Shown: piece after piece, positions 23,308 through 34,725 of the stretch
Position numbering within the stretch: position 1 is the stretch's first letter
Layout of the letters: every line of letters begins with the position of its first letter
Source of the DNA: Cadophora sp. MPI-SDFR-AT-0126
Lineage: Eukaryota; Ascomycota; Leotiomycetes; Helotiales; Ploettnerulaceae
NCBI GenBank assembly: GCA_020747065.1
Contig: JAGMVK010000010.1
Span: forward strand, 1,364,001 to 1,428,000
Reading direction: 5' to 3'
Length of the DNA: 64,000 bases
Notes under the pieces: model-generated
What the model saw: the letters and a program-made list of their open reading frames with translations, nothing else
What the model was told of the DNA's origin: nothing
Databases searched by the model: none
Translations under genes and position numbers: made by a program

Positions 23308-24136
23308 GACTTCCCAATTGTGCTTAAGCTCAAGCTCAAGCAGAAGCTTAATATTAGGACAAGCGGGAAGACTCCATGTAAATACTCACGAATCGTCTTC
23401 AGCAAGCCATCACGCCATTTTCCCATGCATTTTGTGAGAGCGGGAGTTTAGATCGGCGTTGGCGATGAATGATACAGGAGACAGTAACCTCGGATTTGCC
23501 TACGTTTGTATAAGAGCAGATCTCTCGGGTCACGCGGAGCACAGGATTTGCATGGCTCGACTCGGCGCAGATTATGAAGTATGCAACGAGTAATAGAATA
23601 GGTAAGTGGATGTAATGCATTTACAGAATCTTAAAAATACCATTTCCCAAGTGAACTATTTTCAGATTTTACTCGTTACTCTCGACATTACATTTTTCCA
23701 TACGACAAGCTATTCTGGAAATAAAAACCCCGAATTATGAATTGACCAAGGAGCGATATAACCATTCCAATGAAGCTTTCTATGTCGTACTCCAAATACA
23801 CTTCTCTTACAAGGGAAAATTCCTCCTTGATCGTAATTCCAATCAAGCGAAGACAATCTTTCCATGCCAACACTCTTCCTCATTGGCCCTTTCCACAAAG
23901 TGGGGGCAGGTGGTTGATACAATCACTCCTTCCAATTGATCATTAGCTAAATAAGACCGTTTACCCCACCTTGGCCCTTCTTCATCACGACTCAAACGAT
24001 AACGACTCTTTTCTCTGGAGCAAGACGTCCTGTTCAAGGTGTTGTATATTCTTTTCGAACCCAATTGAGACGAAACACACTTGGAAAAACGATTTCCTGT
24101 CCGCTGAATCCCACTCCTGACTTGCTACTTGCTGGT
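23308..24136. other. Intergenic, no gene seen
   Basis: This is the 3' flank of the phytochrome and the promoter of the carbon-nitrogen hydrolase. It is A/T-richer in its middle, with no feature I can support. Confidence 0.5.
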
Positions 24137-25851
24137 ATGGCTCCAGTGTATAAGGTCGCTGTGATACAGCTACATCCCAAGGTAAGATCTTGTATTTGGT
24201 ATATTTGTTTCTGGAATTCTGCGTCTGCGATATGTTTGTTCCTTTCAATTGTGCTATCTATTTTACGTCGTATCATAGTGAGATCTTACCATCTCCTGTT
24301 TTTGCTTGATTTGGGGGGGACGCGTATAAATGCTTCGTTTGGAGTGGAATAAGCGCAACCGTGCTTGTACGTCATTGCTGAGCTACGTGTTATCTACTGA
24401 GTGGTCGGCTTTTATTAAAATTTGGAGGGTCTTTCGAGCTTTTGAGTTGTCCCTCTTGAACTTGAGACATGGATGAGGTCGAAGGCAATACCAATAGCTG
24501 GTTCGTGGTCTAGTCGTTACCTTGACCAACACCCTCTGAAGCTTCTAATCTGCGAGGAGCAGAGCCAATTTACACCTATAGAGCTAATTCATCTTCCTCC
24601 AACAGCCTCTAGATATAGAAGGTAATCACGCCTCAGCCGTGAAATACATCCGGGATGCAGCAGCGCAAGGTTGCCACCTCGCCGTCCTACCAGAGTATCA
24701 TCTCACATCATGTATGTACTCACCTATTTCAACAAAATCCCACACATCGTCAACATTCCAAATTTTCGGAGACACACCTATCCCTTTATCAAGTTAGAAG
24801 AGGCGCTGAATTCTTCAAGGGGTCCCCGACTCCTCTGATTTCATCCCCCTTTGCGCTCAATATCAAAAGTATATTGATTCATACTGCGCCCTCGCGGCCG
24901 AGTTAAGCATCAACATCGTACCCGGTACCATCGTCGAAAAACACGGCGATGACCTCCTCAACATCGCATACTTCATGGTGAGTTTTCTTCAAATTTCTTT
25001 TCTGCATTATAAGCTGTTTCGGAATGACGGAGGTAGATGTCCTTCTGAAGCACCTTTCCCGTCTCCCAAACCACCTCAATACTCGAGATGTTCCCCCGAA
25101 ACACCAACATTAACCCCAAGTTTCTCCACAGTCATCCACTGGTGACATCCTCGGCCGTTACCAGAAGAAAAACCTCTGGCACCCCGAACGTCCACACCTC
25201 ACCTCCTCCCTTCACACCCCACATAACGCATTCTCAACCCCCATAGGAAAAGTCGGCCTGCTAATCTGCTGGGACCTCGCCTTCCCCGAAGCATTCAGGG
25301 AGCTCATCGCGCAAGGCGCGAAGATCATCATCATTCCTACGTTCTGGACTCTTGCAGATTGTAGTGAGGAGGGGAAGAAGAGGAATCCGTTGGCGGAAGA
25401 GCTGTTCTTGGAAAGTATGGTTGTGGCGAGGACGTTTGAGAATACGTGTGCGGTTGTTTTTGCTAATGTTGGGGGTGAGAAGGGGAATGGGACTGGGGAA
25501 AGGGGAAGTTGGGCAGGGGGAAGTCAAGTCGCAGTGCCATTTGTGGGGGCGTTGGGTAAATTGGGTTGGGAGGAGGGGATGCGTGTTGTGGATTTGGATA
25601 TGGAGATTTGTGAGTTTATGTTCCTTGCTCGACTCGCTTCAACTCTCTCCTCGTTTTCCACTCTTCGGTTGTCTTGAGCATCCGGGATATGTAGATCTTG
25701 TCAAGGATGGCCTGGACACACTGAGCTGACTTTGTGACTTCTAGTGGAGGAGGCTGAAGAAAATTACAAAGTCAGACAGGATATGGCGAGCGAAGGGTGG
25801 CATTACGAGTACTCTTTGACAAGAAATCAGACGACAGAAGGAGCATCTTAG
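24137..25851 (+). CDS. Carbon-nitrogen hydrolase (nitrilase superfamily), 297 aa
   Basis: Amidase/nitrilase-fold enzyme that cleaves nonpeptide C-N bonds through a Glu-Lys-Cys triad. Exons are 24137-24181, 24606-24711, 24820-24977, 25132-25609 and 25745-25851 (894 nt). Catalytic residues by family pattern are Glu45 (LPEYHLTSW), Lys115 ([15 protein letters not shown]) and Cys149 ([11 protein letters not shown]). Other family segments are [11 protein letters not shown] at the N-terminus, [15 protein letters not shown], and [14 protein letters not shown]. No signal peptide is seen, so a cytosolic location is expected. The length is normal for the family. Intron 1 (424 bp) is unusually long for this window. 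The acceptor of intron 3 (25131) was chosen by phase and fit (FM joined to [10 protein letters not shown]). The exact substrate cannot be read from the sequence. The tautomerase gene follows 650 bp downstream on the same strand. Confidence 0.9.
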
Positions 25852-26502
25852 ACTTTGTCGTCCGAGAACAGTTCTGGGGAGGGATCTTCTCATGTGTAGT
25901 CCTTATCGCAGTCACTTGTACATATCAGATGGGTTGTTGCCCTTTCTGTTTGAGATTTGAACTTGGAGAGCAATTGATCTTGACTTGTCCACCTCCGGAG
26001 GATATTCAAAGAATGCAAGATTTCCCATGGGAGACAAAGATGCGGCGAGGATATGTCCAACAAATTTGTTGACTGCAGATAGTCTGTTCCGTTTATGCCC
26101 TATACTTCCTGTGATATCCAAACGCAAGGGTATCTTGATCCGGGTCGTACCGTCAACATACTCCATCCCACTCATACCCAGGCGCATATCTTAGATTCTC
26201 TATCATCTAAGCCGTCCCACTTTGAAGTTGTCCATAATTTTCGATACACGCATTACCATTGGATACTCGCAGATGGGATTTCAAAATTCCACTTTCGCGC
26301 TCCGCTTAGTGCCAGCACATGTACCGACGACTCCACCACAGCTGGCCGAGGTCGGAACATCATCATAACAGCACTTAAATCAGAAGTGTCTCCACGCTCA
26401 AAATATATAATTCTTTCTATTGAAGAATAACTGAGCGGAATCGATAAGTCATAATATCTCATCCAACTTGTCGAGACCGGTTGTTAATTCTCGGTTCCCA
26501 AC
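25852..26502. other. Intergenic, no gene seen
   Basis: This is the spacer between two plus-strand genes. No supported feature was found. Confidence 0.5.
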
Positions 26503-27005
26503 ATGCCTCTCGTTAAACTGGATATTGTGAAAGGTGGGCGGACACCAGAGGAGATTAGAAAATTGGCAGATGTGGTTCAGGAGGTTATGCTTGCGAAATT
26601 CAATGCTCCTCCACGAGATCGGTAAGCGTCTCTTCCTCCCTGTGTCTCGAACCATACCCTCGTTTTCTCCCCCCTCCTCATCCCAAATTCTCTCATCTCA
26701 AACCACATCCCACTAACCCACCCCTCTCAAGCTACCAAATAATAACCCAACACGAACCCTACGAAATAATCTGCGAAGACACCAACCTCAACTTCCCACG
26801 CACCGACAAGCTAGTCTTCATCCAGATCTTCCAACAAGGTCGCACCGCCGAGATGAAGCAGGCGATCTATGCGGAGTTGCAGGCTAGGCTGGAGAAGGAG
26901 TGCGGTGTTCCAGGCACGGATCTGATTATTAGCTGTAATGCGAATACGAGTGAGGATTGGAGTTTTGGGATGGGGAGGGCGCAGTTCTTGACGGGTGATT
27001 TGTAG
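26503..27005 (+). CDS. Tautomerase superfamily protein (4-oxalocrotonate tautomerase/cis-CaaD-like), 130 aa
   Basis: Exons are 26503-26621 and 26732-27005. The protein starts MPLVKLDIVKGG, so the second residue is proline, the catalytic N-terminal Pro of the tautomerase superfamily once Met is removed. Other family-like segments are TPEEIRKLADVVQEVM, PPRDRYQIITQHEP, LVFIQIFQQGRTAEMKQAIYAEL, and a conserved-looking C-terminus EDWSFGMGRAQFLTGDL. The same arrangement occurs in bacterial 130-residue tautomerase family proteins. These enzymes interconvert keto and enol forms or dehalogenate small acids; the substrate here is unknown. The start is fixed by the need for MP. The gene is convergent with the SET gene, with 122 bp between stops. 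Confidence 0.9.
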
Positions 27006-27127
27006 ATGGTGGAGGGAGAGATGTGTCTAGGGAAAGTGTTAGATGAGAGGGTATTAGAGAACAGATGTAGAACGGGTAAACATAGACAAAAGAGCTCATA
27101 CCAAGCCTTTCTATTCCCTTCCACGAT

Positions 27128-27769
27128 TCAACCCTCCTCGCCCCTCCTAGCACCCCAAAACCCCCTCCCATAAGACACCAGTATCTCCTCTCCCTTCCTC
27201 ACACCCTTCCCCTTCCCACTCCTCCCCTCCGGCAAAACCCACACCCCCATCCCCCTCTCCCTCCTCCCCGCATCCCAGATCTCCTTGAACTCGGCGTTGG
27301 GTCGCTCTGCTATGCCGCGGTAGTCGTTGATGAAGCGTGCTTCGTTTCCGCGCTTGTCGGCGTCGATCCCGATGCCCATCTCCCGGTCGAGACTGAGGTC
27401 GTAGTTGGAGGATGCGTGGGGATCTGATTTTTGTGGGGGAGACTGGTGGGGTGATTCGTCTGCTGTATCTGTTGGATTGGAGGCGGAGAGGGGAGGGGCG
27501 TGGATCTCGCCGATGTATTGCAGGATGAATGTTCCTGGTTTGAGGTCTTTGCTTGCGAAAAGTCCGCTTTGCCCGTTGGCGGGGTGGGTGGGTGTTGTTA
27601 TTGGTGTTATTTTGACAAGAGTGCTTGGTCCTTTGGGAGTGTTTGGCGGGAGATCTTTGGTTTCTTGGGGTCGGGTACGGAGGGCTGTGAGGTGTGAGGA
27701 CGTAAGTGTTGGGGAGTAGGCGGAGTTCGTCAGGTAAGGTAGATTGGACGGCCAATTTTTGGGAGGCAT
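27128..27769 (-). CDS. Small SET-domain protein, 213 aa, intronless
   Basis: Putative lysine methyltransferase fold. From residue 1 to about 65 the sequence is Pro/Thr/Ser-rich. The SET core follows: GLFASKDLKPGTFILQYIGEIH (located near 70-91), an insert of about 30 low-complexity residues (PPQKSDPHASS), NYDLSLDREMGIGIDADKRGNEARFINDYRG (location about 122-152), PNAEF, MGVWVLPEG, and KGEEILVSYGRGFWG. The usual NHSC motif is replaced by FINDYRG, while the catalytic-tyrosine region (SYG) is kept. There is no pre-SET or post-SET cysteine cluster. The ATG lies at 27769-27767. The coding strand is very C-rich in its 3' half. Non-histone substrates are possible; none can be inferred. Confidence 0.85.
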   Translation of the reverse strand: MPPKNWPSNLPYLTNSAYSPTLTSSHLTALRTRPQETKDLPPNTPKGPSTLVKITPITTPTHPANGQSGLFASKDLKPGTFILQYIGEIHAPPLSASNPTDTADESPHQSPPQKSDPHASSNYDLSLDREMGIGIDADKRGNEARFINDYRGIAERPNAEFKEIWDAGRRERGMGVWVLPEGRSGKGKGVRKGEEILVSYGRGFWGARRGEEG

Positions 27770-28743
27770 GGTTGTGGAGTAAATGACTACATATGGAGTA
27801 CAGACTAAGCAGTTGACTTATGCAGCAACTTTGTAACTTGGCATCGGATCTGTATCGAATTGGAATTTTGTGCTCTGTACTCCGGATGTATGAACGAGCT
27901 ACACGACATCAGGACATGAGCGAGACAAGATATTGGGAAGAAAACATCAATTCCGTGGTAGCTATACAGAAATTTCAAAGCGGCTCCTTTTAATACGGGA
28001 TATGTGCCAGTCCCGCAAAACATTAGAATAATGAACCCATTGGGCTTCAAGGGCATGTTGTGACACGAATTTATTGAGAGAAATATAGAAATGGCAAGAG
28101 AGGACAGCTTTACGACATCACTCACTAATTAGAATAAGAAGCCTCCATCAACTCTGGGTACTGGTCTCAACGAGCAACACAACAACTGTCGGCAATTTAA
28201 GGGTATCAAAACAATGAGGGCATTCTCAAAAAATTCAAATCCCTGTCGCATATGCCAAGACACTTGTCCTAAGCGAGCTGCACCCCAGCCGTGCATCCCT
28301 GTCGTTACCTGTCAAACAGCCATGACGCAAGGCTTTTTGAGTTCCGTTCGCAGCGGGAAAATTCCAAGTCACATCACACATCTCGATCCGAGACAACATG
28401 GCATTCTAGCAATCTCATGATCGTTGCCTGACAATCCACTGATCGCTGCTCGCACATACAATGATCCATCAAATGGATCTCTCTAGCCTTGTAATCCCAG
28501 ATAGATATGACGTAGCATAAGCTTGTCCCCGTGAGCTTCAACTCCAGAGAATTCCAGGAACAGGATGAGGCGGGAACTGCTGCACTCCAGAGGAACTAAG
28601 TGTCGCACAGTGATAGGCGGTGGAGGAAAATCTCCCTTGTTTAGGAGGAGCATGTGAGGTCATTTGTATGTATGATGGTAATGCGCCACAATACCGGGCA
28701 AAGCTGTGTAAGGCAGCCAAGCTTGTCGCGGGGTAGCTTGGGG

Positions 28744-28749
28744 TATAAA
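28744..28749 (+). promoter_or_regulatory. TATA box (TATAAA) of the small hydrophobic protein gene
   Basis: TATAAA lies about 270 bp before the ATG at 29014. It is followed by a CT-rich stretch (CTGCTTTCTCTG) and a CA-rich leader, the usual layout of strongly expressed genes in filamentous ascomycetes. Confidence 0.6.
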
Positions 28750-28914
28750 GTTGGCTACCAGCCACACCTTGAGCTCCTGCTTTCTCTGTTTTTCAAAAGT
28801 GAACTCTTGACGAGACTTGGACCTGAATTTTTCTCTCTATCTACATACAAAGCGCTTTTCTGCATTCGATCCTTCTTCAGACAAAGAGAACGCAAACCAA
28901 ACCAGTAAGCTTGC

Positions 28915-28965
28915 TATCACCATCTTTCGACAACAACCTCAACTTCGATTTAACAACCTCTACAG
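28915..28965 (+). other. Probable intron in the 5' leader
   Basis: A donor gtaagc and an acceptor ctctacag enclose 51 bp of C/A/T-rich sequence in the leader of the gene starting at 29014. Prediction rests on splice signals only. Confidence 0.5.
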
Positions 28966-29013
28966 AACACAAACGTAACCTACCACAAATACCAAAGCAC
29001 AACAGCAATCACC

Positions 29014-29483
29014 ATGCCTTCCCTCCTCGATAACCTCGGTTCTCTCATCTCCTCAATCGTAAACGGCATCACCGCAATCATCGGCTCCATCCTCGCCGTC
29101 ATCCAATCAGTCCTCAACACCATCTTCGGTATCATGGGATCTGCCTTCTCTGCGGTGGGTACGATGATAGCTGGATTAGCGCAGACTTTCGAGGGTCTTT
29201 TGAAGTTCTTGTTGAGTAAGTGCGGCCTTTCCTCTACAGATGTTGTAGCCTCCTCCCTACCAGACCCTGTCGATAGGGAAACTTTATGGCTGTATTGTAC
29301 GGCGAGGGGAATAGTTACGCTGGAAGAGAAGAGAATGATGAAGAAAACAAAGCTGACGGATTGATAGGCAATATCCTGGTCATCGGTGCCGTGATCGGTG
29401 CTCTGTTCCTCTACGGCGTCTATCAACAACGCAACGGAAAGGCAGTTACGCAACGACCTGCTGGCACAAAGAAGATCAACTAA
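29014..29483 (+). CDS. Small hydrophobic protein, 105 aa, unknown function
   Basis: Exons are 29014-29215 and 29368-29483 (318 nt). The protein begins MPSLLDNLGSLISSIVNGIT and contains a long run of Ile/Leu/Val/Ala/Gly with spaced Ser and Asn (residues 1-67), probably one or two amphipathic or membrane helices. A clear transmembrane helix follows at about 69-84 (ILVIGAVIGALFLYGVY) with a basic hydrophilic tail (QQRNGKAVTQRPAGTKKIN). No cleavable signal peptide stands out. The intron (gtaagt...gatag) is supported because the spliced frame gives the second helix, whereas the unspliced frame stops. The promoter layout suggests strong expression. I know no named family. Confidence 0.82.
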
Positions 29484-32400
29484 ATGCGAATACCATTGGG
29501 AATCAAGACTCATACGCACTGGAACAATGAGCTTCTGCATCATGGGTTTCGTTTTGCGGATATGACTTGTGGTTGGTCGAATTTGATGCAGGAGTTTGTG
29601 GACTTGATTGAGCTGGGCGCGAATGGATATGGATGAGCGTGAGGGTAGATATCAGGGCTTGGGAATGAGATAAAGTAGGTAGATACCATCAATGAATTGC
29701 ACGATTGCAGAACATGATTACTTTGGATTTCAGAAGTTGGTGCGTGTGCATGTCTACCTGAAGCGGTTTCATGACATGGAGGTGGAGTTCGAGATTCTGC
29801 TTGTGAGAAAACCATCTTTTTTCCAATACTCAGCGGGAAGCACTAACGAGGACGTACCAAGTTAAGTTGGCGTTCTATATATCTGTTGCGGGCTCCACGG
29901 GAAAGAAGGATCAAAGGTGAGATGCCATTCACACCCACATTCAAAGGTGAACTCCAGAACTCTCCAAACCCCAACATTCACTAACCTAACCACCATCGCC
30001 TCATCAGATTCGAAATCTCTGTCCCCTCAATATAACGAAATAAGCAAATTTCCATCCCCGGATCTGGAACTGGAGCCGGACCTGGACTCTATCCCCTGGA
30101 TCTGGACCCCCTAACAACCATAACCCCGGATCATCAACAAACCTGCCCCACAACAAGGCAGAAACCCACGGCAGACTCACTGGAACCAGGATTAGGACAA
30201 AAGGAAAATCCAGCATGGTTTTATTCTCCCATCGCAGCCGCGGCGGAGTTTGTTTTTGCTGCTTTTTTTCTGTTATGGATTATTTTTCTCCGGGGTTTTG
30301 GTTGATTTGTCGATTTTTGAACATTTTTTCCACTATCTTGGAGCTCGCTAAGACATCTCGATGTCGTTGTCGTGCCGGGAAATTTTTCTCGCGACTTCTG
30401 TACGGGGAAAGTAGAGGGAAATTGGACTAGAACCGGCTTGTAGCTCAGCTTCGTGCTCTGAACATCTCGACTTGAGCTGGATCCAGTTTTCAATATGAGC
30501 TGAGCCGCGACCTCAGTAAGGGGAGCAACAGCAGTCTGCGACGCTTCGTGTGGATATTGCTAGTCTCAAGAGCATGGAGCTGACTCGTACTTTATTGAAG
30601 ATATGTGTGTCACTGCAGTACCAATGCTTGAGGACACTTGGGTAGCGCGCTTGTGATCGACCATGTTGGGGAGCGGCAGTTTCCTGCCACGATACCCGAA
30701 AAGCTTGTCTGAGCACTAGGAGAAGTGTAAAAAGATTACTAGGTTCTATGTCCTCTGCTAGTACCAGTGAGGTAAGATGCCTACTTTGGGAGGATATGCT
30801 GTCTTAGTCCGAGGAAATTGATGTTACATGTGGCGTACAGTTGCAGCCAAAGATCTATAATGGGGAATGAACTAGGGATGCCGAACCGAGAAAAGGCTAC
30901 AAGAGAGCCATGCTTACGCAGACTCGCAAGCTAGAAGACAGTTCGGAGAAGCCAGTGACATCCCTTAGTCGAGTCATTTGACGCCCCTTGGGGAAAGTAG
31001 ACAGGCGTCTAATGGAAACAGCACAGGAACACGAAAGCGACCTAGGAATGATCTGAAGAATTCCACGCTGAGAGACATACAAAATTCGCAAAAGTGAAGG
31101 CTGCAGAGCTGGTAAGGCAAGGTGTTGCTGAGATTAATCCCCTTAAAGTCATTGGATTCTGTTGTACGGTATTCAGTATCAAGTGTGTGAACACGCACGG
31201 AATAACGAAGATTCTCCAAACAATGCAAGTGCTTGGCTGTGGCTACATGCTCGATGGATCGGATCTCGCTTGGATTCGGGGTAAGATGGTAATCTAAATC
31301 ATGTGAGAATTGTGTCTGATAATAATAAGTAGTAGGGAAAATCCATTCCATAAACCGGTAGATGATAGAATAATAAAATCAAAGACTCATGGCACTTACT
31401 CGTGCCCTCGATGTTAGTCGCAGCGGAAACGCGCTCCTCCGACCTCCTCCTCGCCCTCAAGATGGGTCCGTGACACGTGACTAGGTTTGCGCGATAAATG
31501 CCATTCGTCCCACAAGCAGGGCAGTGGAATCTTTTCTGGCGGTGTGAAGGCGTCAAGCATGGGGAGTCTCATCTAGCTCAGTGTGCAGCACATTGCTGCG
31601 AAGATAGAGTAGGAGATATGCGCGCCGGATGACAACGAAGATTATTGTCAGCAGTGCGGGGGGTTCTTGAACGGGCGTGGATGTCTAACACAATAGAGAT
31701 GTGTGATAGTTACCTTGTACGCGTTCAGTGCATTTTCACGCTTGGCGCGCTATTGATGCGGTGGCGTTTTCAATGATCCTTTCGTTGCGGATATCACGAT
31801 TTGGTGATTGTTTTAGTGAGACACGTCTCGGAGACCTGGCAGACTATTCATGCGTCTGAAGATGGATAAGATGGCTGTTGTGTCTTGGGATTTTGGAGGT
31901 TTGAATGGTAGAATGGGCCACCGTAATATCGTAACCTCCTTGCAAGATACCGTAAAATCCCATCGCTTGTGGCCGGGAGGTCATGATACTCCGGCCCGTT
32001 TTCGAAGAGGTGTTGCGGACTGCAGGATTGCCGTCCAGATGATCAGATTTAGAGAGAGAAAAGTGTCGAGCCAGAGTCATGGTAGCCTATCAATCTTTGT
32101 GAGGCCAACGCCATCCTTCAAAGAAGCAGCTGCGAAGTGACTGGGGAGGCGCAGCCAAAGTGCTGAAAGCGTGCTTGCAGCATTCAAATCGAGTGGCTTT
32201 CGTGGGGTATGTCAAAATTTGTTATGCGGGAAGGTTCTTAATAGGCCAGGCGAATGTAGAAACTGTCTGTACAAAGGGAACTGTCGACATCACATCCATA
32301 TCCACCTCCTCCTCTTGACCTGGTGGATCGGATCTGGCAGCAGATGCAGGACGCTCGAAAGAGGCCAGTCTAGCGATGCAACCTGCACGAGCTTTCTCCG

Positions 32401-33690
32401 TAACTTCACGAACGTCGAGGGGGCGGCTATGGGCGAGTCTCGAATTGACCATTCAGGAGGCGGGAAATGCTGGCAGCACGTTGATGCTGCTCAGAGGATG
32501 GAGTGCCGTGCCTGTTAGAGTGGACCTTGCTTTCGGGAGATGGAATTTTGCTGCTAAAGCATCGACGCCCTGAAGTTAGAATGTAGATTTAAGTTTTGAG
32601 TGACGACTAGCCCTAGAAGCATGGCTGATAAGTTAGATGAGGTGCATCGGTTCTGCTACGGGTATACGAACTTCGGCAGAGCAGGACGGCCGCCGTCTTG
32701 AGGAAGAGGTTGTGAGCCTGTGCAAGTCGGAACATGGCCACTCTGGTCAGTCGTCGTTCTGCCATGCTGGAGAACCTGGAGATGGACGCGCGACCGAGCA
32801 TGGGATTGTGATCGATCGGGCAAGAATTGGGGCTGAGTAGTCTTGGGTCAAGGGCGTGCTTCTGCGGGGTGAAAGATTCTTCGTCTCACTCACACGATTT
32901 TTGATAACACGGCCACAGCTGTCCAGTGGGAAGAGAGCCTTGATTCGAATCTCACAATCTGCATTATGAGAAGGCTGCAACACAAAGTCTTCGCCTGTTG
33001 CTCTCGGTTGGTAGGGCGGAGAGCTTCCTTTTCCCCAGGACCTTCACTTGCTTGCCTCATTGATTGCTGGCTGATGGCCTGCCGCGGATCCAGCTGCATG
33101 TTGACAGCAGGGGCATGTCTGCAAAAGAGCATTCTCTTCAAAATGGCTGAACGTACCGGACATAATTGAGCACTTCTGCTATCAGACGAAGCTTTTGCCT
33201 CGAGGTGGGCTTGGTGAGCATATGCTGGTTGTGAGAATTCCAAAAGCCAGACAGGAGAATTATCAGCTTCAAGAGCGCCTACTGATACGCTGCAACATAC
33301 AGATGCAACTTGAACATGCACCTGAATATGCACCTGGCCGTACTACTGATTCCTGAAGCGCCGTCAGGGAATTTTCTTCCATCATCTGCTCCCATACGCC
33401 CGGATGCTAAACCAGTGTACAATTTTTATTTGCACTTGTTTGATTTGAGTCGAGTAGCCAGCCAACCTCGGATCTCTAACCGAGTAGTCGCTGGCCGGCG
33501 GCGCCCCCTTTTTACCAAATTCTAACAAGATCAATTCGTAATTGCTGCCTTTAGTTGTTCTTATTCCAGATCCACCTTCGCCAACTAACTGACTTGGTAC
33601 CGCTGGATGATGCGCATGCACGGCCAGGGTTAGGAAAGACAAAGCCTGGCCTGGCAGAGCCAAAGGCAGACCGGCTGCAGGACAGTGCAG

Positions 33691-33709
33691 CACACACACA
33701 CACACACAC
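33691..33709. repeat. (CA)n microsatellite
   Basis: Nineteen bases of alternating C and A (9.5 copies), about 1 kb upstream of the copper-fist start. Confidence 0.95.
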
Positions 33710-34516
33710 CCTGCACCTCGATGAAGTGGATATCGTTGCTTGGAAGCGACTCGTTCAACGGCTCCAAACGAAGAGACAGCAGCAGCACAGAAACACTACT
33801 CCCACTCCCTCGATATTCAGCATCCGCCTCGCTCCAGTAGGATGCAGCCGAGAGCTCTAAAGCCGCCATAGTCCATGAGCTGAAGTGTGTGGATGTGCGA
33901 GTCCGTCCAGAGGAAGAAAGGAAGGAAGGACGAAAGCAATCAATGTCTAGCACTTGCGGACCTGTCCAATTCCTCGCGGTTCTGTTCTGGCACTTACTTT
34001 CTGTCAGAAAAGCTGCTGCTGCCTTATAACTATCGGAACACGTTAATTATTGACGACGATGTCTTTCAACAATTGCGTATTGTAATGTACTTGATCCCGC
34101 TAATCTCAGCTCATCCATCCCATCCCATGCCAGCCCAGCCCAGCCCACCTCACACCGAGGCGAACTCTTGCTTGCCCTTTTGCACATTTGGTCTGCTATG
34201 CCCAGACCTTTAGGCCACCGTACTCCCACTACATCAACTTCCACAGCCCACCGACTTCTCTCTCTCTTCCTACAGCTCACCACAATTCTGTGACCTTTAA
34301 GAGAACAGCCTCCTATTTTGGTCGCCAAAACCGACATTCGGTGTCCTGCTGCTTCAGCCGGCGCCGTTCGGTGCAAGGCTTCGCCATTGTAAATCTCAAC
34401 CCTCTCCCCTCAACCCTTTCTCGCATCTGTCAGGCGTTGGAATCATCTCGGAGTCTATGATTAGATTGGATTGGATCGGTACGGATTGGCATATACCACG
34501 GCGGGCAGCATTTTCA

Positions 34517-34532
34517 CGAACGAACGAACGAA
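34517..34532. repeat. (CGAA)4 microsatellite
   Basis: Four perfect copies of CGAA lie in the presumed 5' leader of the copper-fist regulator. Confidence 0.9.
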
Positions 34533-34725
34533 CAAACTACCGTACATACTTCTTCTTTACAGCCTTCACGACTCGATTATTCGACTCTGCAGTCGTTCGC
34601 GATTGCCAACAATTCAATCCCTTCGTGTTGAGGCTTCTTTATTCTTTCGGCCCTGCGTCGACCGTTTACGGTTGTTCGTACGCCACCCATTCTCAATCGT
34701 CATCATCGACAAGAACCGCTCCACG

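Larger units (their letters stand above)
27770..29013. other. Intergenic, promoter of the small hydrophobic protein
   Basis: This spacer between divergent genes carries the TATA box and leader intron listed separately. I see no gene in the remaining part. Confidence 0.55.
29484..34725. other. Gene-poor 5.2 kb stretch
   Basis: No protein-coding gene, tRNA or rRNA can be supported. The base composition is ordinary and not strongly A/T-rich, so there is no sign of RIP-degraded transposon. It contains a (CA)n repeat (33691-33709) and a (CGAA)4 repeat (34517-34532). The last 600 bp is C/T-rich and is probably the promoter and leader of the copper-fist gene. Confidence 0.55.

Noticed and set aside
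24500..24520. tRNA-like 5' segment (GGTTCGTGGTCTAGTCG) in an intron
   Set aside because: It matches a tRNA D-arm/A-box, but no anticodon arm, B-box or acceptor pairing follows, so it is chance or a fragment and not a gene.
27147..27755. 202-codon minus-strand frame overlapping the SET gene
   Set aside because: It is an alternative frame of C-rich coding sequence; the SET-domain motifs are all in the other frame.
30436..30520. Possible tRNA start (GGCTTGTAGCTCAG)
   Set aside because: No B-box (GGTTCGAATCC type) or closing acceptor stem within 100 bases.
29484..34725. RIP-degraded transposon in the gene-poor stretch
   Set aside because: The sequence is not A/T-rich, shows no transposase or reverse transcriptase relics, and no long terminal or inverted repeats were seen.
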